Notes: generated by a model from the sequence alone, not told the origin. Shown: positions 43,283 through 53,785, counted from the stretch's first letter. The stretch is 64,000 bases of DNA from Bacteroides sp. (GCF_030151085.1 NZ_JASLER010000070.1:1-64000), one strand, 5' to 3'. Numbers and translations: made by a program.

Positions 43283-44299
43283 ATGGTAGAAAGAGAGGAA
43301 ATGGAGGATTTACTTCTTCGATATTATGAAGGGGTGACAACGGAAGAAGAAACGATTCGGGTTGAGGAGTGGTTAGGGACTTCTGATGAAAACAGAGAAA
43401 TAGGCTGGCAAATTCAAACGATAGTTTTGGCAGCTAATGTAGCTCAGGTATCATCAAAGTTGGATGTGAAGAAAGCTTTGTCAAACGTACATCGGAAGAT
43501 GAAGCGTGAGAAAGTAGGTAGTAGGTATCAAGTATTGTTTAGAGGGATGCAACGGGCGGCCGCCATTTTATTTATCCCTTTGGTAGTATCATGGTGTATG
43601 CTTTATTTTGATAAAGATGTACAGGTAGCGGAGATGATGGAAGTCAGGACGAATCCGGGTATGACGACTTCGGTTGTATTGCCTGATGGAACGGAAGTTA
43701 TTTTGAATTCCTCCTCTTCTTTGCAATACCCGTCTCGTTTTTCTGAAGGGGAAAGAAAAGTGAAATTGCTAGGTGAGGCTTTCTTTTCGGTAATGAAGGA
43801 TAAGAAACCATTTGTAGTCAAAGCATTGAGTGGTTCGGAGATTATTGTTCATGGAACGGAATTCAATATAGAAGCCTACAAAGAAAGTGAAATGGTACAA
43901 ACAACTTTGGTTTCGGGTAAAGTTAGTTTTTCTTATTTCAATAGAGGGAAAAAAGAGAATTTGATGATGCAACCGGGACAAAAAGTAGTTTACGATATAG
44001 CACAAGAGAGAGTTGTGGTAAAGAAAGTCAATGTAGATGTGGAGACAAGTTGGAAAGACGGACACTTGATTTTTAAGAATACTCCATTTGAAGAGGTATT
44101 GAAAAGATTGAGTAAGCAGTTTAACGTTGAGTTTGTATTGAAGAATCCTGCATTGAAACACAATTCTTTTACGGCAACTTTCACCAAGCAACGCTTGGAA
44201 CGTATATTAGAAAATTTCCGTATATCCTCAAACATACGGTTTAAGTATATTGATGATGGAAATATAAATACTGAGAGACAAGTAATAGAAGTTTATTAA
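43283..44299 (+). CDS. FecR-family anti-sigma factor
   Basis: This 338-residue inner-membrane protein has a cytoplasmic N-terminus (LLLRYYEGVTTEEETIRVEEWL) to hold the sigma factor, one membrane helix near 92-110 (AAAILFIPLVVSWCML), and a periplasmic FecR domain (about 118-220, TNPGMTTSVVLPDGTEVILNSSSSLQYP). The DUF4974/STN-like C-terminus is at about 255-335 (LIFKNTPFEEVLKRLSKQFNVEF). The signal would come from the STN-containing SusC downstream. It is divergent from the sigma gene and precedes susC by 163 nt. Confidence 0.93.
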   Translation: MVEREEMEDLLLRYYEGVTTEEETIRVEEWLGTSDENREIGWQIQTIVLAANVAQVSSKLDVKKALSNVHRKMKREKVGSRYQVLFRGMQRAAAILFIPLVVSWCMLYFDKDVQVAEMMEVRTNPGMTTSVVLPDGTEVILNSSSSLQYPSRFSEGERKVKLLGEAFFSVMKDKKPFVVKALSGSEIIVHGTEFNIEAYKESEMVQTTLVSGKVSFSYFNRGKKENLMMQPGQKVVYDIAQERVVVKKVNVDVETSWKDGHLIFKNTPFEEVLKRLSKQFNVEFVLKNPALKHNSFTATFTKQRLERILENFRISSNIRFKYIDDGNINTERQVIEVY

Positions 44300-44462
44300 C
44301 CATTTAAAAAGCAAATAGTACGATGAAAGACAAACACCTTTAAAAAAAAAATGCAAGACAATGTTGGAGCATTCTCTTGCATTAAAAACAGTAACTTTTT
44401 AAATATCTGTTTGGAGACAGATAAAGTAACTTTATTTTTTCACTAGAAATCAATACAAAATT
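44300..44462 (+). promoter_or_regulatory. Regulatory gap before the STN-SusC gene
   Basis: It holds an inverted repeat AATGCAAGA (44350-44358, complement 44375-44383), a small hairpin (44405-44422), and two direct copies of AGTAACTTT (44390-44398 and 44425-44433). No TAnnTTTG element is seen, which would suit an ECF-sigma promoter, but this is weak evidence. Confidence 0.4.
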
Positions 44463-47400
44463 ATGAAAAAACACTGTTGTATCCAATCATTCGGGGCAAA
44501 AAGTGTCCTGATGAGATGCATAAAAAAAATCCCTCTTGCTATGAGATGCACATTATTTATGCTATTTTGTTTGGTTGGCATGACCTTTGCCAACGATAGT
44601 TATGCCCAAAGAACGATGGTAAACATCGCCCTTGACAACCGGACCGTTGATGAAGTCTTGACCGAGTTAGAGCATGGTACTGAATTCGTGTTCTTCTATA
44701 ACAATAAACAGGTGGACGTGAAACGTCGGGTGTCAGTAACCGCTAACAATAAAACTATATTTAAAGTCCTCGAAGATGTCTTCAAAGGGACTAATATCGC
44801 TTACAAGGTACTGGACCGTAATATCATTCTTTACGATAAAGTAGCCGGAGTCGATGAAGTAAAGACTTCTATGCAGGCATTAACAGTGAAAGGTTCTGTT
44901 GTTGATGCGTCCGGCGAACCGGTAATTGGCGCCAGTATACTCGTAAAAGGTACCACCAATGGTGTAATTACCGATGTTAATGGTAATTTCATATTGAGCA
45001 ATGTGGCTTCGGATGCTACTCTTATCGTGAGTTATGTAGGTTACAAGACTCAAAACATTAGTGTTGCCGGTAAATCTTCTTTGAAGATAGTATTGGTAGA
45101 AGATGCGGAAGTATTGGACGAAGTGGTGGTAGTAGGTTATGGTGTTCAGAAGAAAGAATCACTTACCGGTGCTATTGCAAACATCACTGCCGATGAAATC
45201 GCTACGACTAAGACCGAGAACTTGATTAGCAATATCCAAGGTAAAATGCCGGGTTTGTTGATTCGTCAGAAAACTGGTGAACCGGGTACTTTCGACAATA
45301 TGGTCAGCATTCGTGGTTACGGTACTCCGTTGGTGGTAATCGATGGTATCACGCGTTCGGGAACAGATGAACTTGCCCAGTTGAACTCAGAAGATATAGA
45401 GAGCATGTCTATCTTGAAAGATGCCTCTGCTGCTATCTACGGTTTGAATGCCGCCAATGGTGTAATCATTGTTACTACTAAAAAAGGTTTGGCCGAGAAG
45501 ACGAGAGTATCTTACTCCGGATTGTTCGGTGTGAAGAACGCTACCGGTATGGAAAAAACTGTAGATGCCTACAACTATCGTATGCTGGCCAATGAAAGAG
45601 CACGCAACGACCAGGCCGCTCCTGAGTACACTCCTGACTTGCTGGAACTGTATAGAACCGGTGCAGAAGGGTATACGGACAATAACTGGATTGACATGTT
45701 CATGGATAAACTGGCCTTCCAACAATCGCATACCGTTTCTGTAAGAGGTGGTTCGGATAAGGTGAAGTATTACGTAAGCTTCGGTTATAACGGTGATAAT
45801 GGTTTGCTGAAAAGTGGCGTTCAATACTACCATAGATATAACTTAAGAAGTAACCTGACTGCAGAGATTACAAAAGGCTTAAAACTGAATGTAAACCTTT
45901 CCGGCCGTTGGGATGAAACGCAAAGACCGAGAGAGGACTTTATGTGGACTTTCAAAACATTGATGGTGAATGACCGTGGTATCGGAACTCATACTATTGC
46001 TAATCCCAATCACTTGTCTGCTATCGGTCCCGAAAACAAGAATCCCTTTGCATTGGTTGATCCGGAAGTGGACGGTTATCGTAAGAACAGAGGTTTGACA
46101 TACACGGCTGATGTAGAATTGAATTGGCAGGTTCCTTTTGTAAAAGGATTGGCTTTGAGTCTTTTGGGCTCTTTCGACGGTAACAATCGCAATAATTCTT
46201 CTCTGAACCGTTCTTATCAATTGTACGACTATTATACAGATGCACCTGCAGGTATGGGTGGTAGTACCGATGCTTATTCCAATACCATGAGGATTTATCA
46301 GAAAATCTATGGTAGAGTACAAGCTAACTATATGCGCTCTTTCAATCAGCATAATTTGAACGTAACTGCTGTGGCTGAGTTGAACAGTAACCGTCAGGAT
46401 GAATTGTCCGGTTCACGTAAATATACCGAATTGTATACCAATGATATTCTGAACCAGGCAAGCCCCGGAACCGCTACTAACTCTGGTTACCGTAGCTATG
46501 GTCGCTTGGCGGCTTATCTGATGCGTGTGAACTATGATTATGCAGGCAAATACCTGCTGGAGCTTGTAGGTCGTTATGATGGTTCCTATCGTTATGCTCC
46601 TTCCAAACGCTGGACATTCTTCCCATCGGTAAGTGCCGGATGGCGTCTTTCAGAAGAAAGCTTCATTAAAAACAATTTGCCATTCATCACTAATTTGAAG
46701 ATCAGAGGATCTTTTGGCCAAAGTGGATATGATGCTGGTGATCCGTTCCAATATGTTTCTGCTTATACAGCAGCTTCTAATGGTTATGTTTTTGGTGGCA
46801 GTAGCCAAATTATGGGTATGGTGGCTCCGGGTGTAGTTACCGACAGACTTTCTTGGGTTACTTCTTCTATCTCTAACATCGGTTTGGATTTCGACCTCTG
46901 GAATGGTAAGTTGAGTGGTACTATTGAGTGGTTCAACCGTAAGAATGAAGGTATCTTGGCCGACCGTGCACAACGTGCTCCCGATACTTTCGGTGCAAGT
47001 TTCCCGAAAGAGAACTTGAACTCTAACCGTAATCGTGGTTTTGAAATTGAGTTAGGTCATCGCGGACAGGTTGGTAAAGACTTCTCATATTCGGTAAGCG
47101 CTAACTTTACATACGCCCGTGAGAGACGTTTGCATGTGGAACATGCCGAATATACCAGTTCTATGGACAGATGGAAGAATGGGCAGGAAAATCGTAACAG
47201 CAATGTGATGTGGTTGTACAAGTATAATGGACAATATACCTCTTTGCAACAATATGAAACAGCTCCTTTGATTGGTGGTAGCTTGGGTAACTCTAAGATG
47301 CTTCCGGGTAGTTACCGATTGTTGGACTTGAATGGTAATGGTCGTATAGATAGTGATGACCGTCTTCCTGAGTTCTGGGCAACGGGTGCCAATCCTCCTA

Positions 47401-47942
47401 TCCAGTATGGTTTGACTTTGGCTGCCTCTTATAAGAACTTCGATATCAATATGTTGTTCCAGGGTGCTTCCGGTTACTCCATAGGCTATGCTAATGACGA
47501 TGTTTGGGGATATGGTAGTAAGACCAATAAATCTTATTTGCTTGCGAAATTTACAGATCGTTGGCATCCGACAAATATAACTGACGATCCATACAATCCT
47601 TCTACACAGTGGATTACCGGATATTATCCTGCACTACGTCATAACTTCTCCAATACATCGGACAATGGTAACCGTTCGAGCTATGGTATTTCTGTTTGGA
47701 ATCCGCAGGCTACCTATCTACGTTTGAAGAGTTTGGAAATAGGCTATAATCTGCCGAAACCATTTATGAAAAGAATAGGATTGAATAGTGCCCGTCTATT
47801 TGTCAATGGCTCTAATCTTCTTACATTCTGTAACAAAGCTTTGAAGGATGCTGACCCGGAACGTGAAGAGAGAGACTGGGGAGCTAACCTGGCATATCCG
47901 TTGATGAGAACCTATAACTTTGGATTGAACATAAACTTTTAA
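44463..47942 (+). CDS. SusC-type TonB-dependent receptor with STN signalling domain
   Basis: This 1159-residue outer-membrane receptor has a signal peptide ending near SYAQR (residue ~50). Next comes an STN (secretin/TonB short N-terminal) domain, about 52-125 (VNIALDNRTVDEVLTELE), the part that contacts FecR-like proteins. Then follow a carboxypeptidase-regulatory-like domain (VKGSVVDASGEPVIGASI), plug (VVVGYGVQKKESLTGA) and barrel ending in FGLNINF. Together with the adjacent FecI/FecR it forms a surface-signalling loop. It precedes susD by 12 nt. The substrate is unknown. Confidence 0.95.
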   Translation: MKKHCCIQSFGAKSVLMRCIKKIPLAMRCTLFMLFCLVGMTFANDSYAQRTMVNIALDNRTVDEVLTELEHGTEFVFFYNNKQVDVKRRVSVTANNKTIFKVLEDVFKGTNIAYKVLDRNIILYDKVAGVDEVKTSMQALTVKGSVVDASGEPVIGASILVKGTTNGVITDVNGNFILSNVASDATLIVSYVGYKTQNISVAGKSSLKIVLVEDAEVLDEVVVVGYGVQKKESLTGAIANITADEIATTKTENLISNIQGKMPGLLIRQKTGEPGTFDNMVSIRGYGTPLVVIDGITRSGTDELAQLNSEDIESMSILKDASAAIYGLNAANGVIIVTTKKGLAEKTRVSYSGLFGVKNATGMEKTVDAYNYRMLANERARNDQAAPEYTPDLLELYRTGAEGYTDNNWIDMFMDKLAFQQSHTVSVRGGSDKVKYYVSFGYNGDNGLLKSGVQYYHRYNLRSNLTAEITKGLKLNVNLSGRWDETQRPREDFMWTFKTLMVNDRGIGTHTIANPNHLSAIGPENKNPFALVDPEVDGYRKNRGLTYTADVELNWQVPFVKGLALSLLGSFDGNNRNNSSLNRSYQLYDYYTDAPAGMGGSTDAYSNTMRIYQKIYGRVQANYMRSFNQHNLNVTAVAELNSNRQDELSGSRKYTELYTNDILNQASPGTATNSGYRSYGRLAAYLMRVNYDYAGKYLLELVGRYDGSYRYAPSKRWTFFPSVSAGWRLSEESFIKNNLPFITNLKIRGSFGQSGYDAGDPFQYVSAYTAASNGYVFGGSSQIMGMVAPGVVTDRLSWVTSSISNIGLDFDLWNGKLSGTIEWFNRKNEGILADRAQRAPDTFGASFPKENLNSNRNRGFEIELGHRGQVGKDFSYSVSANFTYARERRLHVEHAEYTSSMDRWKNGQENRNSNVMWLYKYNGQYTSLQQYETAPLIGGSLGNSKMLPGSYRLLDLNGNGRIDSDDRLPEFWATGANPPIQYGLTLAASYKNFDINMLFQGASGYSIGYANDDVWGYGSKTNKSYLLAKFTDRWHPTNITDDPYNPSTQWITGYYPALRHNFSNTSDNGNRSSYGISVWNPQATYLRLKSLEIGYNLPKPFMKRIGLNSARLFVNGSNLLTFCNKALKDADPEREERDWGANLAYPLMRTYNFGLNINF

Positions 47943-47954
47943 TTCTGAATTACC

Positions 47955-49946
47955 ATGAAAAGAAATATTTTATCTGTATTCTCAATCTGTGCGTTGATGG
48001 GACTATCCGGTTGTAACGCCTTTCTTGAACTGGATCCGCTGGATAAGGTGTCTCCCGATCAACTATTGGGGACAGAAGGTGGTGTAAAGGCCTTGTTGGC
48101 TAATATCTATACCATGATTCCTATGGAAGATTTTAATTATCGTCCGAATACTGGATTCAATCAGCGTGGTTATGATGGTGTGAATGAAACTACTAATCTG
48201 GCATTCTTTACCGATGAAGCTACTCGTAGCGATGGTGGTACAGGCATTGGCTTTGAAGGTTTTAATTACTGGCCATACAGTGATATTCGCCAAGTGAATG
48301 TATTCATGCAAAATGTAGAAAAAGCTAAGGCAGCAGGTACTATTTCTACTACAGAAGCCGACCGTATGATTAGCGAAGCACACTTTGCACGTGCTTATAT
48401 GTACTATGGACTGGTGAAAAGATATGGTGGTGTTCCATTGATTGACAAAGTGCAGGATGATGATTATGCCAATGGTGGTCCGGCGGCTGTTGCTGTTCCT
48501 CGTAGTACGGAATTGGATACATGGAAATTTGTATTGAACGAATGTACACTTGCGGCTGCCAATTTGCCCGATGCTACTTCCGGTTCTGATGTATATCGTA
48601 TCACCAAATGGACGGCATACGCACTGAAATCAAGAGTTGCCCTTCATGCTGCTTCTGTAGCCAAATATTGGAATGAAGCTCCTTTGGCAGGTGAAGCTGT
48701 GAATCAGAAATTGGTGGGTGGAATGACTTCTGCTGATGCTGATGCATTCTACAAAGAGTGTATCGATGCATCGAAATATCTTATTGAAAATTCCGGTAAG
48801 TCTCTTTATAAGCCGACTCCGGGCACTGTTAAAGAAGCTGCTACCAACTTCCAAGCATTATTCCTTGACGATCAGAATGAAGAAATCCTCTTCTGCAAGG
48901 CTTATCTCGATGGAACGACGAATACTAATCAGGGTCACAGTTATGCCCAATTCAACATTCTTCCTCAGGTTAATCCGGGAGCGTTGAAGTATGGTCGCTT
49001 TAATCCGATGCTGGAGATTGTCGATTTGTTTGAAGATTATACAGATGACGGTACCGGTAAGGCTGCAAAGATTATAACCCGTACGGATGGTAACGAGAAT
49101 ACTTATATTACTAACTTCCACAATATGAGCAATTCATCTGTAGTGAACGCACTGATGAATACGCCTTTTGTGAAGTATGACAATCTGTATCAACCGTTTG
49201 AAGGGAAAGATGCACGTTTGTTGGCAAGTGTGGTTGTTCCGGGTTCATCCTATGCAGGTACTCAGATTATTATTCAGGGTGGATTTATCAAAGACAACAA
49301 TTCATACGTAGCCTACTCCAATGAGTCTACCCAGAAGAATGGCAAGACATACTATGCATTGGGTGCTGAGGGTGAAACTATGTTCTCCGGCTTCAATAAC
49401 GTGAATAGTGGTGAAGATGCTAACTGGACGGCTACAGGCTTCGGAGTACGTAAGTACATGCCCGAAGGTGAAAGCGTGTCTCCCGACCGCCTTGCTTCTA
49501 CCATGTCTTACATCGATATGCGTTTGGCAGAGGTTTATCTGAATTATGCTGAGGCTACCGTTGAAAATGGCAGTGGACAAGGTGATAAAGATCAGGCAAA
49601 GAAATATCTGAATGCGATACGTCGCAGAGCCGGACATACCGACCAAATTGCATTGACATTGGATAATGTGTTGAAAGAACGTCGTGTAGAAATGGCTTTT
49701 GAAGGAAAACGTTTTTGGGATATGAACCGTCGTCGTGAGTTCCATACTGAATTCAGCAATAACCGGATTCGTAAAGCTTTGGTTCCGATGCTCGACTTGC
49801 GTGGGTCAGAACCTAAATACGTCTTCGTACGAGTGAACTATTTCGGTGATGAAACACGAGGTGGACGTACTTTCCAGACAACCAATTATTATAGAGGCAT
49901 ACCGAACATCGCAACAAATGGTTTGGTGCAGAACCCTGGTTATTAA
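47955..49946 (+). CDS. SusD/RagB-family lipoprotein
   Basis: This 663-residue surface lipoprotein has a lipobox LSGC (Cys20). SusD signature segments are FLELDPLDKVSPDQLLGTEGGVKAL, EAHFARAYMYYGLVKRYGGVPLI, and the late KERRVEMAFEGKRFWDMNRRREF, ending with NPGY. At 663 residues it is long for SusD, with extra loops in the middle. It is the glycan-capturing lid of the SusC coded just upstream. A DUF3823 lipoprotein follows by 26 nt. Confidence 0.95.
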   Translation: MKRNILSVFSICALMGLSGCNAFLELDPLDKVSPDQLLGTEGGVKALLANIYTMIPMEDFNYRPNTGFNQRGYDGVNETTNLAFFTDEATRSDGGTGIGFEGFNYWPYSDIRQVNVFMQNVEKAKAAGTISTTEADRMISEAHFARAYMYYGLVKRYGGVPLIDKVQDDDYANGGPAAVAVPRSTELDTWKFVLNECTLAAANLPDATSGSDVYRITKWTAYALKSRVALHAASVAKYWNEAPLAGEAVNQKLVGGMTSADADAFYKECIDASKYLIENSGKSLYKPTPGTVKEAATNFQALFLDDQNEEILFCKAYLDGTTNTNQGHSYAQFNILPQVNPGALKYGRFNPMLEIVDLFEDYTDDGTGKAAKIITRTDGNENTYITNFHNMSNSSVVNALMNTPFVKYDNLYQPFEGKDARLLASVVVPGSSYAGTQIIIQGGFIKDNNSYVAYSNESTQKNGKTYYALGAEGETMFSGFNNVNSGEDANWTATGFGVRKYMPEGESVSPDRLASTMSYIDMRLAEVYLNYAEATVENGSGQGDKDQAKKYLNAIRRRAGHTDQIALTLDNVLKERRVEMAFEGKRFWDMNRRREFHTEFSNNRIRKALVPMLDLRGSEPKYVFVRVNYFGDETRGGRTFQTTNYYRGIPNIATNGLVQNPGY

Positions 49947-49972
49947 TTTGAAATAATATAAAGGAGAAGATT

Positions 49973-50689
49973 ATGAAAAAGATATTGCTATTTGTGTCAT
50001 GCTGCTTATTTGCGTTGACATCCTGTGAAGTAGATAATTATGATGGGCCGGATGCTTCCATACATGGTTCTATTCTCGATGAGCAGACCGGGGAGCTTGT
50101 AGGTTCTGATATGGAAAACGGCAACGCTATCAAGGTGAGAGAGCAAGGCTTCAGTAAGCCGGCGGACCAGACTTGGTACATCACGAATACCGGAGAATAT
50201 CGTAACAACATGGTATTTGCCGCTACATACGATGTCCGTTTCGAGAATGGGAATTTCTATCCATTTGAAATAAAAGATTTTGTAGTGAAACGGGGAGATA
50301 ATACCTATGATTTCAAGGTTATTCCTTATATTCGCATTAAAAATTCAAAGATTGAGAAGAACGGTAACGTGATTACCGCTACATTCTCATTAGAGGGCGG
50401 TAAATCGGAAGTAAAACTGAAAGAGATTCAACTATTTGCTTTCTCCGATATGTGGGTAGGCAATAATGTAAAACTTGCGTTGAATGGAGGTACCAACAAG
50501 CGCACCTTTAGTCCGACAGTTGAGATTAATACTACTGAAACATACACCTTGACCATCAATTTGGATGAGAATGCGGATGTGTTGAAGTACAGCAAGGATT
50601 ATTATTTCCGTATTGGTGCTATGGCTGATGTATCCGGGGTAGGTACAGTACGCTATAACTATGCTCCATTGGCAGTCATAAAATTATAA
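49973..50689 (+). CDS. DUF3823 surface lipoprotein (SusE-position)
   Basis: This 238-residue lipoprotein has a lipobox with ALTSC (Cys18). It starts DGPDASIHGSILDEQTGELV, a carboxypeptidase-regulatory-like fold, then a second beta domain, matching DUF3823. Such proteins hold the SusE position behind SusD and are thought to help bind glycan at the surface. A strong terminator follows its stop by 12 nt, closing the susC-susD-DUF3823 operon. Confidence 0.88.
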   Translation: MKKILLFVSCCLFALTSCEVDNYDGPDASIHGSILDEQTGELVGSDMENGNAIKVREQGFSKPADQTWYITNTGEYRNNMVFAATYDVRFENGNFYPFEIKDFVVKRGDNTYDFKVIPYIRIKNSKIEKNGNVITATFSLEGGKSEVKLKEIQLFAFSDMWVGNNVKLALNGGTNKRTFSPTVEINTTETYTLTINLDENADVLKYSKDYYFRIGAMADVSGVGTVRYNYAPLAVIKL

Positions 50690-50701
50690 TTCATAGCAGA
50701 T

Positions 50702-50738
50702 AAAGACGTTCTGCTTGACCGCAGGACGTCTTTTTTTT
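50702..50738 (+). terminator. Rho-independent terminator after the DUF3823 gene
   Basis: AAAGACGTTCTGC (50702-50714) pairs with 50721-50733 (13 bp, one G-U) around TTGACC, followed by more T to 50738. It lies only 24 nt before the next start codon. Confidence 0.88.
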
Positions 50739-50761
50739 ATCCATACATTAAAAATAAAACC

Positions 50762-53700
50762 ATGAAGAAACTAAAGATTACACTTTTAATGCTATTGGGG
50801 ATGATTTGTACGCAACTCTATGCGGTACAACTAAACTCTATCTATCCTCAGAAACCGAATGATCCCGAAGCCTTTTACTTTACTCCTGAAAACTATCAGA
50901 TTAAGGCAGATGGAAAAATGGATGTATCGGACGCTCTACAAGCAGCTATTAATCAAGTGAAGAAGGAAAGAAATTTCGGCATTTTATTCATCCCCGAAGG
51001 CAAGTATAAAATCAGCAAGACAATCTATATTCCTACTGCCATTCGTCTGATTGGTTACGGAAAGAATCGTCCTGAGTTTATCCTCGGCAAGAATTCTCCG
51101 GGATTTCAGGAAGCGGTTCCTACGGATAAAGGTAAAGCCAAGTATATGTTTTGGTTTACCGGTGGGTTGGTAGAAGAGGGACAGGCACCTCGTGATGCCG
51201 GTGCCAGTACTTTCTACAGCGCTATGTCCAATATTAATCTTCGTATAGAAGATGGTAATCCGCATGCTGTAGCATTGCGTACGCACTTTGCACAACATAG
51301 CTTTATCAGCTACGTGGCTGTATATATAGGTAAAGGTAAAGCCGGTTTGTTCGATGTAGGCAACGAACTGGAAAATGTGGCTTTCTATGGCGGTGATTAC
51401 GGTATTTATACCACCAAAGCTTCTCCGGGTTGGCCTGTAATGATGGTTGATTCTTATTTTGAAGGTCAACGCATAGCTGCGCTCCGTTGCCAGGAGTCAG
51501 GGTTAGCTATGGTGAATCTGCATGCAAAGAATGTCCCTGCCGTATTCGATATTGATCCTAACTATTGCGACAAACTCTTCTTGGAGAATAGTTACTTTGA
51601 GAATGTAAGCGGTCCGGCAGTAGTGATTACTAATGAAAATAACAGCAATAATCAGATTACTTTCCGCAATGTCTATTGCAAGAATGTGCCGACTTTGGCA
51701 AAATACACACGTAGCAACACAGATACAAAAGTTCCTTATACGATCTATAAAGTAAAATCCTACGATCATGGTTTGCAAATGGATAATCTGTTGGATATGC
51801 CCGAATATGAAACCTTGCTCGATGTTGAACCTTTGCAGAAAATGCCTGCCGCCCAACTGATGGACATCCCGGCTTTGCCCGCTATGGCTACTTGGGTGAA
51901 TCTTCGTGAACTCGGTGCGAAAGGTGACGGCGAGACTGATGACACCAAGGCTATACAAGAAGCTATCGATAAGTATGATAACATCTATGTGCCCCAGGGT
52001 TGGTATCGCATTACCGAAACCTTGAAGATGAAACCGAATACGAAACTCATCGGTCTGCATCCTTTCGGTACACAGTTCCGCTTGTCAGAGAGTACTCCGG
52101 CATTCAGTGGCTTCGGTGCTCCTAAGGCGATGGTAGAATCTTCTGTAGGCGGTACGAATATGCTGGTAAGTATCGGTATCAATACAGGCGGTTATAATTT
52201 CCGTGCGGTAGGTGTGAAGTGGATGGCAAATGCTGATTCGTATATGAACGACGTGAAGTTTGTAGGTGGCCACGGTGGTCTTGCAAAACCCAGACCGGCA
52301 GATAGCAACAATGCCACTCAACGGAACTCATGGAACCGCACTCCCCGTATCAGTTCTCCCGAAAACCCCGTTGCTGCATCAGGCATGGACTTAGCTTGGG
52401 ACAACCAATACTGGAGTTTGTGGGTTACAAACAATGGCGGTGGAACCTTCAAGGACGTCTGGACTGCCAGCACATACGCTACCAGTGGTTTCTATGCCAA
52501 TAACACCAGTACTCCGGGACGCATCTATGCCATGTCTTTGGAACACCATGTAAGAAATGAAGCACGTTTCAACAAGGTGTCCAACTGGAAAGTATATTGT
52601 ATGCAGACCGAAGAAGAAAGCCGTGAAAGTACCGAATGCCAGCCCATCGAGATGGACAATTGCAAAGACATGACTTTTGCCAACTTGTATATGTTCCGTG
52701 TGATTCGTGTCAACGAGCCTTATCACAGCTCAGTAAGGATTCGTAATTGTGAGAACATTGCTTTCTTGAACCTGCACAATTACTCTCAGATTAAGTATAC
52801 CAACAACATCGCCGTTTTCGACGTGAATAAAGACATCGATATTCGTCCTTGGGAGCTTTCCCGTCTGATTGTGACCGGCAAGGAACCTCATCAGCAACCC
52901 CTCAGCAACGATGTGAACAAGGTAAATCAGTTGGCTTCCGATTTCGACTTTGCCGAAGGCATTGCACGCGATAGTAAAGGCAACATCTACTTCTGCGATC
53001 ATCGCATGCGCCGCATTTTCAAGTGGTCTGTAGAAACTAACAGTCTCTCACTGATTGCCGATTTCCCCTGGAAACCGTCCAACCTTGCTTTCGATTCGGA
53101 AGATAATTTGTTGGTATTGTTCCGCTACGACTCTCAACCGGGTTATCTGATTGACGGCAAACCCGAAGAAATGCCCGTGATGCCTGATACGAAAGGAACT
53201 TCTTTTAGTGGTTATGGTAACTCTGCATTTACTATGAGGGTTTATTCTATCGATCCTGAGAATCCTGAAGAAACCATCAAGTTATTGCCCCGTGTACCTA
53301 TGGGACAAGTGAAGAATGTTTATAAAGCGCTCTATCCTTCCAACCGTTGGAGAGACTTCCACGATTTCAACGAAGTATCGGTCTATGTTCCCGAAATGTG
53401 CTTCCTGGCACCGGATGGAAAGACTATTATTCCTCATTACTTCGACCTTTCCCGTAGTTCCAGCTTGTTGGAAGCTTATCCGGGCAAGCCCTTCTATACA
53501 TCCGATGAATACGACCGTCGCATGGTGAAGATGGACGTTGCCAATGACGGCACGCTTTCTAACTTGACATATTTTATAGAACAAGGTGAGTTCGGCTCGG
53601 CTGTAGATAAAGAAGGAAACTTGTATGTGGCTGACGGAGAGATCTATATCTTTGATAAAGATGGAAATAAGAAAGGAATGATTCGTGTTCCGGAGCGTCC

Positions 53701-53785
53701 ATCTACGCTGCAATTCGGCGGGAAGGATGGTAATACATTATTTATTACAGGCAGATCCATGTTCTTTGGAGTGCGTACTAAGTGA
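50762..53785 (+). CDS. Exported double beta-helix plus beta-propeller protein (paralog 1)
   Basis: This 1007-residue protein has a signal peptide ending near QLYAV (residue ~22). Two right-handed beta-helix segments of the pectate-lyase-3/GH28-related type follow: the first from about 30 (TPENYQIKADGKMDVSDALQ), the second from about 376 (VNLRELGAKGDGETDDTKAI). Two such helices in tandem recall GH55. From about 720 comes a SMP-30/NHL-like propeller (FAEGIARDSKGNIYFCDHRM). Catalytic residues cannot be assigned. It has a close paralog directly downstream. A terminator 24 nt before the start leaves little room for a promoter. Confidence 0.8.
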   Translation: MKKLKITLLMLLGMICTQLYAVQLNSIYPQKPNDPEAFYFTPENYQIKADGKMDVSDALQAAINQVKKERNFGILFIPEGKYKISKTIYIPTAIRLIGYGKNRPEFILGKNSPGFQEAVPTDKGKAKYMFWFTGGLVEEGQAPRDAGASTFYSAMSNINLRIEDGNPHAVALRTHFAQHSFISYVAVYIGKGKAGLFDVGNELENVAFYGGDYGIYTTKASPGWPVMMVDSYFEGQRIAALRCQESGLAMVNLHAKNVPAVFDIDPNYCDKLFLENSYFENVSGPAVVITNENNSNNQITFRNVYCKNVPTLAKYTRSNTDTKVPYTIYKVKSYDHGLQMDNLLDMPEYETLLDVEPLQKMPAAQLMDIPALPAMATWVNLRELGAKGDGETDDTKAIQEAIDKYDNIYVPQGWYRITETLKMKPNTKLIGLHPFGTQFRLSESTPAFSGFGAPKAMVESSVGGTNMLVSIGINTGGYNFRAVGVKWMANADSYMNDVKFVGGHGGLAKPRPADSNNATQRNSWNRTPRISSPENPVAASGMDLAWDNQYWSLWVTNNGGGTFKDVWTASTYATSGFYANNTSTPGRIYAMSLEHHVRNEARFNKVSNWKVYCMQTEEESRESTECQPIEMDNCKDMTFANLYMFRVIRVNEPYHSSVRIRNCENIAFLNLHNYSQIKYTNNIAVFDVNKDIDIRPWELSRLIVTGKEPHQQPLSNDVNKVNQLASDFDFAEGIARDSKGNIYFCDHRMRRIFKWSVETNSLSLIADFPWKPSNLAFDSEDNLLVLFRYDSQPGYLIDGKPEEMPVMPDTKGTSFSGYGNSAFTMRVYSIDPENPEETIKLLPRVPMGQVKNVYKALYPSNRWRDFHDFNEVSVYVPEMCFLAPDGKTIIPHYFDLSRSSSLLEAYPGKPFYTSDEYDRRMVKMDVANDGTLSNLTYFIEQGEFGSAVDKEGNLYVADGEIYIFDKDGNKKGMIRVPERPSTLQFGGKDGNTLFITGRSMFFGVRTK

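Noticed and set aside
44350..44383. Rho-independent terminator after FecR
   Set aside because: The stem has no U run on the plus strand; the A run before it would only help minus-strand termination, where no gene ends.
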